This document shows, in pieces, positions 54,934 through 64,000 of a DNA stretch of 64,000 nucleotides (positions within the stretch are counted from its first letter, which is position 1; each line of letters opens with the position of its first letter). The translations under genes were made by a program, and so were the position numbers. The stretch is from NCBI GenBank assembly GCA_033030425.1, contig JAUFSD010000001.1:1240001-1304000 (forward strand), written 5' to 3'. The DNA comes from Verpa conica. Taxonomy: Eukaryota > Ascomycota > Pezizomycetes > Pezizales > Morchellaceae. The notes under the pieces were generated by a model. The model had not been told where the DNA came from and searched no databases. It saw only the letters and a list, made by a program, of their open reading frames with translations.

Positions 54934-57900
54934 CTACCCCATCCTTAAGCTCATAATACCCCCGCCTACCCCGCCTCTCCCCCCTGGCGTCACCACCCCC
55001 ATGCCTAACCCCATAGGTCCGTCCCCGGGAGTCCCTGGAGTCCCCGGCATAGCCATAGCCATCCCCGCCCCCCCAATACCACTCATAACACTCGTCATAG
55101 TCGGGTGTACCATACTCAACAATGTAGCACTCCTACTATTCGACCCACTTCCACTCCCACCTCCACCTCCACCTCCAAGTCCAGGACTCGGGTAGAACAT
55201 CCCTTGCGGTAGTGTTGCCTGAGCTGCAGGACCCAATGCTGCAGAGAGCGGTGTTGCAGCAAGCCAAGTTTGCGGAGCAATCATAGACTGGAACCCGAAT
55301 TGTGTTGGTGAAAGAATAGATGGCGGGGAGCAAGGACTCGAAGTGGATTCGGCCATGTACATTCGGAATGAGGAGCCGTTCATAAGAATGTAAAGGTCTT
55401 TTGTAGGACGGACAACCATACCAACAGCGGTAAGTGTGTGCTTGCGGAAAGAGTATTCTTGGTGGGTAGACTTTATGAGTTCCGCGATATTGATAATCAA
55501 CTATTCCCGCTCTGACGTCAGTAACCCGCTCAGCTAATTATGGGATGAATGCCTCATGCCGGAACCAACCTTAGTAAAAATATTAGTATCATCCCAAAAT
55601 CTCCTCCTCTCACCAAGATCCCCCTCCTGAATCGCTTCCCATCTCACTTTACTCAATTTCCTAGCTGCATCCGCGCCATTCACACACAGACTTGACACCT
55701 GCCGTAGTTTTAGTGATACATTGGGCATCAAATTCTGTCCTAGTGCGGCTTTGATCTCTTTCTCAATGACAGGTAGTGTGCTCAATGCAGCTCCAATAGC
55801 GGCTTGGAAGATCCCATATAAGGGCTCATAGTGGTCAAACCCAAACCCATTCTCTGAAATCTGCGAGACAGCCGATGATGGAACACTATTCAATCCTGGT
55901 GTTGGAGGGAGTGAGAAGTAATCTGCCCCTAGTACACCGCCTCTGGGGGTTGCGTATGGTGATGACATGATTGAAGCAGATGGAATAGATGCAAGTCGTA
56001 GCCCAGGATTATTGTTAATCTGTAATGGTTGTCGTCCCCTCATCATTGAGCTTGTAGCGCTGTTGAATGACTGTACACTCGGTGCAGGGCGATGAGTCCG
56101 GAGTAACGGCCTCAAAATCTCATATGAGCTCTGTATTTCTACATAAGACCCATAAACCGTGAGTAGCAGCGTCCTCATATACCGAACATCAGGCCCCGCA
56201 GCCCCAGCCCCAATCTCTTTTGAACTTGACTGCAGCATCGCGAGCACCTGTCGGAATGCCGCAACACACGAGTAACATGCATCGATAACATGGTCCACCG
56301 CTGCCTCATCGTCTTTCTCCTCGTAGGTCTCTAAAGCACCAACTAGTGAGCCGATGTGGATATTCCCATTATAAAGCGCTCTCTCTACTTTATGGTGTGG
56401 TCCATTTGGGTCGACTGAAGACTGGACAAAGTGTTCAATTGGTTTCTGAAGTGTACTCATAGCATAGAGGATACCCCTTGCAGCTTCACCGACCCTTGCA
56501 GACGATAAGGAGGTGCGTTTATTCTCCGGTAACGAGCTCAACCGTCGAAAGTATGGTCCAGGCTGTCGTTCTTTCTCAGTAGGGCTGCATTGTGAGGTCC
56601 CATTAATCCCATCAGCTGGCTTTCCCATCTTCTTCACTGATCGTCCGACTGAGTCAATAATGCTATCGTGAGAATAACCACGTTGATGTTTAGAGGCCTT
56701 GTGCTGCTGCTGCTGTTCGACAACGGTCCGTAGATTCCCCCCTCCGTCCCCCCCTCCTGGGGTGGCATTTGGGGACTTCCGTGGCGGCAACATACCCATC
56801 CTCCGGTTTCCCCGGATAGTCTGTAATTGGGCTGTAGATTCGCTATGACTACGGGATCGCTCCAGCTGAGACAGGTTTGATTCGGAAAGCGGTGTCTGGG
56901 GCGAGGGCGAGGGCGAGGAGGCTGGCATAGGTGCAGAGCTAGACAACATCGTGGCGTTAGATAGTGGCGAAGGCGATCGGTTTTGATGTAGAGGTGGCAT
57001 GGGCCGTTTCGACGGGCTGACAGATCGCGTCCTTAAAGAAGAGGGTGTCATATCAAGCTCTGTTAATAGTGTAAATGGTACTCCTACTTTTTGTTGAGCT
57101 GTGGGATTGTTTGTATCACTATTACTATTCTCGGAAGAACCTGAACTTGAGGTTCTAGAAGCAAAGGCCGCAGTATTGAGTGATGAGTAGAAATCGTTCT
57201 CCGGGTCTGGGCTATAATCACTACTAAAAGTTTTTACCACAGGAAGTTTAGTCTAGGAAATTGAACCACGGCACAATGCCGGTAGTAGTTCATCAAACCC
57301 CTACCAGAACCCTGGTCCCGGCGTTGACGGGGGCCTAGAAAGGATAACGGCAAACCGGTATCCTGGCCGTGGGGGAGTCGAAAGGGGGTAGTCTTACCTT
57401 GATTCGGACTCCGTGCCTTGTAGCGCGCTAGATTTCTCCGCATGCCGCCTTAAAAACTGTTTGATTTCCTCTAACCATAGGTCGTTATCTGCTTCGTCGT
57501 GTTCGAGGACGTCCTTTGGAGGGAATACGATAGGGTTGTGGTCGAGCTTCAGGATCTTGAGGTCTGTCATGTCGCTAATGTAAGTTGGGAGAATGTTGAT
57601 TTTATTCTTCCCCACTGAGAGAACCTTTTAAATTTATCCACGTAAGCTTCTATGGTGGAAACTACTTTAAATAAAATGGGAAAGCATTTCTTGTTCTATT
57701 ACTGCAGCTGCAGGTGTGGCCATACCTTCAACGACATCAATGTGCCGAAGCTTTCGGGCAATGAGCCTAAATGGTTACGACTGACGTCAAGTATCTCGAG
57801 CGATGGCAAGCGAGTAAGCTATAGAGACCCGGCAGTGCAATATCAGCATCCTCCGCTTCAAAGAGCTTTACTATTACTGAGAGAAGCCCCAACGAAAATT

Positions 57901-58353
57901 AGAGAAACAGAAGTTTGCTCGTACCGCTAGCGGAAATTCTCTGAGAAAGTTTGCACGGAGGTTCAAATATCTCAAGCGGTGGAGGCCCGAGAACTCGTCC
58001 GCGAACGAGGTCAATTGATTGTGGGCCAAAGCGAGTCTGCATTTTTCACGCACAGAATAGAATATTGTCAGCGACACAATCGCCACCAAAATAAGTTTTT
58101 CTTTGTAGGGGGGGTGGCGTTTGTCCTTTCTCCTAGCTAACCTTTCTATTTCACCTTTGATAAGTTCAATAGCTTCCAGCGGGATATTCGAGATATTCTT
58201 GCGGCTCAAGTCGATTGTGACCCTTGACTGTCCGTCTGATGAGATGCTTCCATTCCTTCGATGCTCTGCTATCCTGTACTTTTCACGCGCCTCTATAAAG
58301 GCCTGGCTGACGAGGGCGAGGCAAACCTCATCGTCTGTTGGTAGAGTGGGCAT
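54934..58353 (-). CDS. SOG2: Sog2-type leucine-rich-repeat protein of the RAM/MOR signalling network
   Basis: Six exons: 58353-58142, 58036-57925, 57818-57726, 57624-57398, 57223-55570 and 55500-54934 (954 aa). Sog2 is a scaffold for the NDR kinase Cbk1 in polarity and cell separation. The N-terminus is VTIDLSRKNISNIPLEAIELI, then LRR units: LALAHNQLTSF, LRYLNLRANFLREFP, LEILDVSRNHLGSLPESFG, INILPTYISDMTDLKILKLDHNPI. Short introns cut between LRR units. A long Ser/Pro-rich linker (SPSKRPMPPLHQNRSPSPLS, an RSRSHSES-type stretch and a QQQQ run) separates it from a conserved helical C-terminal domain. That domain holds MLQSSSKEIG, RYMRTLLLTVYGSYVEIQ, IEKEIKAALGQNLMP, and RRFWDDTNIFTKLIINIAELIK. 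The last ~110 residues are Gly/Met/Pro-rich low complexity. The donor of the last intron is unusual (gttggt). Confidence 0.88.
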
Positions 58354-59478
58354 TCTGCAGGTTGTTGCGAGGGGAAGGGATAAAAGATGGCTGCGTTGAA
58401 ACAGAGTTGCTACAGTTCATGGTGTGAATTCTGAGCCGTTCATAATAAGACACTGCTGCAAGTACCTGTGGAGAAGGCGGGGGGAGGATTGGGCCCAGGC
58501 GGTGAAGCTGCCCGGCCCGCTCTATTAATGTATGCTTCTTGCCTACCTGCCTCCTACCTCGTTATGGGAGTAGCCGTGTCTCGTAAACACCGAGCGTTTA
58601 CATGAATGCAGGTTCTATCGTGTGAAGTCCCTACATACCTCATGTATGTATTGGAGCATGCGCTCTTCCACTCATGGTGACTGGATGGAATGGCGGGAAA
58701 TCAAACAACCTGGATTATGTAGAGTAGAACTACTGCAGGTACAAATATAGCTATATTCAGGGTCCTTTACGGCAGAATGGCCCGTCAATCAAATCAGGGC
58801 CCTTTTCTCCCGAGCTGCAATCATGGATTCCCGGTTGTGATTTGCGCACATAAACAGAAACCGAGAAACAACGATTGACTCGCGTGGGAATCGATTCAAG
58901 CTTTCTGCTTTCACGGGGCTGCATTATGCGGGGTAAGTAACACGTGTAGCATCCGTGAGGATGAGTTCTTCATCTTGTGGTATAGAGTTGGGATGAGAGG
59001 AGAGGGAGTACAGCACATGTAGTTAGAGGTGTAAAGAACATCTCCTAGAGATGTATGTATACACATCAAGCACCTATTGTGCTTTCTCCATTTACTCAGT
59101 ACATAACACCTGGAACCAAGGACCCCATTCCTCAGCCCTCAGAATTATCTGTGCATCTGTCAGCTATGTACCATCAGTGCATGTATGTACAGTCTTCAAC
59201 TATCACCGCCACCGATAGCACGATAAGGGTCGGACCAACCTGCATTCTCGGGCCGGTAACCTGTATGTAGAGAAAGAAAAAACAAAAAGTGCCTGAAGGT
59301 GCTTCCGGGGCCAGATCTCGTACCTTAGTCCATCTCCATCTCCATCTCCTTTTCTCGGCAGTGACACGGGCGGTTGTACGGCGGCGGGGTAAAAAGAAGT
59401 GATATATAACATATGTTAGCAAAAAGACCACCGTAGCCGCGTCTTCCCCTTCCCCACATCAAATCTGAGTCTGTCATC
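58354..59478. other. Divergent promoter region SOG2 / FAD1
   Basis: 1.1 kb between divergent genes. Contains a short CATCTC tandem (about 59331-59350) and a gggcccaggcgg GC-rich patch near 58490. No coding frame with a signature. Confidence 0.45.
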
Positions 59479-60549
59479 ATGTCAAGAGGAATAATGCTCG
59501 ACGAAGAAACACCAGCAAATCTCCCAAACGTGATCGAGCATAACGGTGCTGCTACACACGTGAAAAGTGCTGAACAGTCCCCCGAGTCGCTACGCCGGTT
59601 ATGCTCACAGCTCAATGAGAAAATATCTACATTCCTACATTCCGAGCCTGAAACTGAGCTTCTGCGGCGAGTACAGCAGCAAACTGAAATATCACTTCAG
59701 GTTGTAAAAGAGGCGCTGGAACAATACACGTTTGTACACCTGCTCTCCCGGCTTTCACTACTCAGTAAACCTCTAGGTTATGAATTCGGAATACTAAAGT
59801 CCTAGCTAGATTTGATGAACTCGCAATCTCCTTCAATGGTGGCAAAGACTGCCTTGTTCTCTTAATCATCTTCCTCGCTGGCCTCTCCCACAACCCCCCC
59901 AAAAAATCTTCAACCGCCCTTCTAAATGCAGTCTATGTAATGTCCTCGCACCCCTTTGCCGAAGTCGACGAATTCGTAGACATCTGTGTCCCGTCCTACC
60001 ACCTCGATATCGCCCGCTACGCGTTGCCAATGAAAAAGGCATTTGAGACCTATCTACGAGAAAATACATCCGTGAAGGCAATTTTTGTCGGCACGAGGAG
60101 AACAGACCCTCATGGAGAATTCTTGACGCATTTTGACAGGACAGATCATGGCTGGCCAGATTTTATGAGGGTGCATCCTGTTATTGATTGGCATTACCAG
60201 GAGGTTTGGGCTGTAAGTATTCTTCCTACGCTTCTACGCTTCTCGGGCCCCCCGCGCGGGGTGGGGTATCCTAAACAGATCTGGTCTCATATCGGATCCT
60301 CCCGCTCGTCACGCGGGCTGTTTTATGGTTTGTATATCGGCGAGCTGACCTGATTAATAGTTCCTCCGAGCCCTTGATATCCCCTATTGCTCACTCTATG
60401 ACAAAGGATATACTTCACTAGGGGGGACAACAGATACGCATCCTAACCCTATACTACTAGAGAATAAAAGCGGAGAGTCGACGCCGCATTTTAAGCCCGC
60501 ATATGAGCTTGTTGAGGATATACAAGAGAGATTGGGAAGGGACTGGTAG
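59479..60549 (+). CDS. FAD1: FAD synthase (FMN adenylyltransferase, Fad1 family)
   Basis: Three exons: 59479-59729, 59810-60212 and 60361-60549 (280 aa; yeast about 306). It adenylates FMN to FAD and belongs to the PAPS-reductase-like fold. The P-loop motif ISFNGGKDCLVLLIIFLAGL is recovered only after removing intron 1 (donor gtttgt, acceptor gctag). Further signatures are [65 protein letters not shown] (across intron 2), and NP...FKPAYELVEDIQERLGRDW at the end. The N-terminal 80 residues are less conserved and helical. Intron 2 (148 bp) is unusually GC-rich in the middle. The start at 59479 is the first ATG in frame. Confidence 0.93.
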
Positions 60550-61497
60550 ATTCAGTGTAGGGAGTAGGATTATAGATGGGATAGTAATGGTTTTGTGAGC
60601 TGGTCGGCTGGGTATACTGTTGATATTCTGGAACAGGGAGCTGCCGAGGTAGGTAAGGGTGGGGGAAGGATGGGGTGAGGAGGTGCCTATGGTCTGATTA
60701 TGTAGACTGCTAGAAAAGGTATTGGAGGGGATTCTATTATCTCGTTCGGATGGAATGACCTAAAGAAAATATTATATCTGTATTAGGCGTTTTATTGGCG
60801 GATTTGGGGGCCTTGAGCTTGTATATATTTGCGTGTGTAAACTGTATCTGTGAAGAGTAATTGAAAGAGCGACTTTGTAATTTGATTAATAAAGGCATAA
60901 GAATAAAGTATTGCTTATCTTTTTTTTTTTTTACCTAGGCTGCAATCCTTAAAACGCAGAACAAGAGAAGCTCAATATTTACCGTGATCACCTATAATTT
61001 TCTTATAAATGTTCTTATAGAGTCCTGCCTGTAATACTTAAATATATTCATTTTACTACTAAGGATTAAGAAATTACGTAGTATTCTATAACGAGTGATG
61101 GTTTGTGATTTAGTATAATAAATATATAATCTTTTCTGGATGATTGCTATTTATTTATTTGATCCTATAAGAACTAGTCAAATGGGCCTTGATAGTAGTA
61201 TTGCTATAGTCCATCGGGGAAAGAAAAAGAATGAATGACTACTAAACATGCTTCCTCGGGGCACCCAAATTCCCCCTAAACAAAATATCCAAATAAACCA
61301 GCAGAAGATTATTCCAGGACAAAAAAAACATGCTGGTTAAACGAACAACCCTTAAACCTTGTCCTATAACCTAAGGACTATTTTCAGCTACCTAAAAAAT
61401 GTTGAAAGCATGCACCATTATATATACCCATCCATCTATACCAACAAAACCCGTGCAATATTAACACACCCTTACCTTAATTTTGCTGTGACCTTAC
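60550..61497. other. Convergent intergenic spacer FAD1 / ABC1 kinase
   Basis: 0.95 kb, AT-rich, with a T11-12 run near 60920. The plus-strand frame 61359-61637 overlaps the 3' end of the ABC1 gene and is a shadow. Confidence 0.45.
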
Positions 61498-63885
61498 TCA
61501 ACCCTCCAATAATCTTTGGCCCCCTGTACCGGTGGTACTTAACTTATGGAATATCTCTTTCCAGTAGATTCCCATTTCAAATGCCTTCAACTTCGCGCCA
61601 ATACGAAAATATTCCCACACAGCCGAAACCCACCTGATAATGTTCCCTGCTTTTAATATACCACCATGTTTCTCAATCTCCTCACAGGCCTCCTCATAGA
61701 CGGCTCTTGAGCAGTACCTTGCAAGAATTAAGAACGTCCGCTCTGGGCCTCGACCAGTTTGGAGGTTCTCGTCAAGTGAGCGAGTAAGGTCATTTGTTTT
61801 TAAGATAAGGAGGATGACCGAAGGAACATTTGCGAGGAGTTGTATGAGTTGTTCTAATAAACCCTCAGTCATCGCTATATCGCTAATGTTAGTAAACTTT
61901 CCTCGGATGAATTTGGGGGCCAAGAAAGACCTTGGGTGATTTGTTTCTTCTCCTCCTCATCCCGTGGGACTATAACGCCCTTTTGCAAGGCGGTAAAGTC
62001 TCTCCCTGTGATGGCACTTGCAAAGAGCGGGAATTGTTCATCCGTAATCCCTGCGACTTCGTTCGCATATCTTCTCATCCTATTCTCATTTCCGTCAATC
62101 ACAGCTAACCACAGCTTCGCATAGGATCGCCTCAGGTCTGTCGGTATATCCCTATATAAACCATGATCATATAATATTATCTCGAATTTGCTCTTTCGCC
62201 AGCCCTTCTTTGAAGGATCAGCAAGGCGTATTGCAAGATTTCCTCCATGCGGATCACAGTGTAGCGGTGCGTTCTTTCCAAATACCATCTCATTGAAGAT
62301 TCTGGAAAGTGCCGCAGAGACTTCATCTCGAGAGATACCGTTGTTGTCTAGCCATTGTAGGTCGTCAAGACGTCTTCCAGGGAGGTACTCCATTACTAGA
62401 ATTCTTGGTTTTGCCCAGATTACTTTGTATAAATTAGTCCTTCTATTCATCTTAATAATTGCCCTTGCACTAGGGATGAAGGATTCTCGAAGTGTAAAAT
62501 ACCGTTTGGAATAACCACAGGGGTATTCTTGACATTTTTGAAGTACTCTCTTGCCCGATGAATATTCACAGCCTCCGTTTCGAAATTGAGTTCTTGAGGC
62601 AGGCTGTATAATTTTTGTTTAATGAACAACTGTAATTATGGTAGCGGAATGAGATAGTGGGGTACATACGATGCTTCCATCTCATCACTGAGCCAGGTCA
62701 TAGGATACTCTGGGAAGAACCACTTGATATATTCGAACGAGAACCTCGTTAACTGCATATCTAGTGGGATCCATTCCGCAAGTGCTGGATGTTGTAGCTT
62801 TACAGCAACCCTACGTAACCATTAGCTTTACAAATATTATTTTATTCTAAAAGTGATGTAGAAAGAAAAGCATACTCTTGGCCTGTCTCCTTCAGTATCG
62901 CCCGATGCACCTGAGCCAAAGATGCTGTCACAAAACTCAGTTTTTTATAGCTCGAAAAAAGCAACGACTGGGTTTTCCGTACCGGCTCCTAAAGGTGTTG
63001 GATCAAAGGTCGAGAAGAGCTCAGGTATTGAATGGCCAGTGTCATCTAAAATCATCTATAGTATTTGAATCAGCTTCAATTATCATCTCCAAAGCTTTAG
63101 TAATCTTCAGGTTCATACTTTCTCGATGCTTTCTAAGCTAGATACTGGACAGCGGTCTTGCAATGGTATAAAAGTATCCTAAAAAATAGTTAACATATAG
63201 CTTTCCAGTGCTTAGACAAAATAACTATACCGTCCATTCTGCCGGCAGTAAGTATCCCATTGCTGCTAAATGCTGCCCTAGCTTAATAAATATCGAGCCA
63301 TTTTTCTCTAGTACTTTGTAAGTCCTATCCAACCAAGTTAATATCTTATCTTCCAAAAAAACTTCAACTTGTTGAAATGCTGAGACACCGAGACACCGAG
63401 ACACTGAGACACTGAGAGGGTGAAACATTGACCCCACCTTTCAGCACATCTCTTATGGCATTTCGGGAGAACTGTTTCGTTATTTGGATCGCTTTCAAGG
63501 ACCTTCAAAGCAACTCGATAGCTACCAGGTCAATTAGCTCCAAATATTCCGAGAAAATTAATGAAAGCCATAGTACATACTCGTTTATACATAATGCTAG
63601 TGCACTCGCAACTCGACCTGCCCTTTCTACAGCAGCAACGGTATGCCCCACATCTGGAACGACTCCAAAGGCTACCGCACCGACAGCCGTACCTCCAACG
63701 ACACCTAAGGCTATTTTGCCACCTCGTCGTGGGGTAGAGGCTACCCTTGTTCGGATGGTGAGTAATGACGAAGGTTTCCGTAGAGATGAGAGGCATCGTC
63801 GACATGTCCATGGGAAAGGGTTGAAGGCGGGGAATAAGGTGGCCGAACCCCGGAGGAGGCCACGATTAGGGATTAAGGCACGCAT
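61498..63885 (-). CDS. Mitochondrial ABC1/UbiB-type atypical kinase (ADCK1 / Mcp2-Cqd2 group)
   Basis: Ten exons close in frame: 63885-63581, 63521-63438, 63324-63231, 63178-63119, 63055-62983, 62924-62876, 62810-62670, 62603-62503, 62422-61931 and 61874-61498 (591 aa). Relatives influence coenzyme Q distribution and mitochondrial lipid balance. The Arg-rich, Ser-rich N-terminus is presequence-like and is followed by a Gly/Val/Ala segment (IALGVVGGTAVGAVAFGV) that may be a membrane anchor. Motifs are VLEKNGSIFIKLGQHLAAM (the KxGQ region), DTFIPLQDRCP, PLGAASLAQVHRA (the Ala-rich nucleotide loop), VAVKLQHP (the Lys), LVMEYLPG, HCDPHGGN (catalytic) and YDHGLY (the DFG equivalent). The 49- and 60-nt exons are small. 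All splice phases are consistent, so the gene appears functional. Confidence 0.93.
63382..63417. repeat. 8-bp tandem repeat GAGACAC(C/T) inside an intron
   Basis: Four and a half copies of GAGACACC or GAGACACT lie within intron 2 of the ABC1-type kinase gene, near its acceptor side. Being intronic, copy-number change should be tolerated; it could serve as a length marker. Confidence 0.85.
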
Positions 63886-64000
63886 GACCGGAAAGCAATT
63901 ATCGAAAGTGGAGAGGAAGCAAAAGCTCTCATACAGGCGACCAATGGACCCAATATATTGATAACAACAGGGGAGAAAAGTCCAGTCTGGTCGACGTGGT

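Noticed and set aside
1..64000. CRISPR arrays, prokaryotic operons, integrated virus
   Set aside because: No spaced direct repeats, no ribosome-binding-site-driven gene strings and no viral hallmark genes; all confident genes are eukaryotic with introns.

Overview
The window looks like nuclear DNA of a filamentous ascomycete (Pezizomycotina). Reasons: the genes have many short introns (about 40-150 bp) with GT donors, CTAAC/CTGAC-like branch sites and AG acceptors; there is a complete PalA/Rim20 pH-signalling gene; Sog2, Nup82, Ypi1 and Cax4 are of fungal type; and there is a NACHT/ankyrin (STAND) gene relic of a kind common in this group. The mix of compact housekeeping genes, long AT-rich deserts and old transposons would fit a repeat-rich Pezizomycete such as a truffle or morel relative, but that is inference. 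Exon models were assembled by hand from reading frames, splice motifs and phase; every multi-exon model given below closes in frame.

Layout. 1-4.6 kb: piggyBac transposase relic split by a 1,257-bp solo LTR, then repeats. 4.6-6.2 kb (-): WW-domain protein with Gly-zipper and QGQYG repeats. 7.5-11.3 kb (-): 1,142-aa coiled-coil protein of unknown function. 12.4-19.5 kb (+): mitochondrial aconitase, a Pof1/NMNAT-type nucleotidyltransferase and palA/RIM20. 19.5-25 kb: gene desert. 25-30.7 kb (-): carnosine N-methyltransferase-like gene, a small membrane protein, a DHX35-type DEAH helicase and the PP1 regulator Ypi1. 31-37 kb: desert with G-rich minisatellites and a second LTR-like element. 37-40.6 kb: a 19-residue-repeat ORF and two convergent paralogues that share a SUMO-interaction-like motif and a CHORD-like Cys/His domain. 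40.9-43.1 kb (-): NACHT-ankyrin pseudogene. 43.7-49.4 kb (-): dolichyl-diphosphatase Cax4, nucleoporin Nup82 and splicing factor Prp38. 50.3-51.4 kb (+): steroid 5-alpha-reductase family enzyme. 51.8-52.6 kb (-): orphan ORF. 54.9-58.4 kb (-): Sog2-type RAM-pathway LRR protein. 59.5-60.5 kb (+): FAD synthase. 61.5-63.9 kb (-): ABC1/ADCK1-type atypical kinase.

The genes do not form an operon or an obvious metabolic cluster. Several serve RNA processing (DHX35, Prp38), signalling (PalA, Ypi1, Sog2) and mitochondria (aconitase, ABC1 kinase). The most novel-looking item is the convergent pair at 38.8-40.6 kb. The best-supported mobile-DNA event is the LTR insertion into piggyBac: removing it and one 5-bp target duplication restores one open frame. 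No tRNA, rRNA or CRISPR array could be supported.
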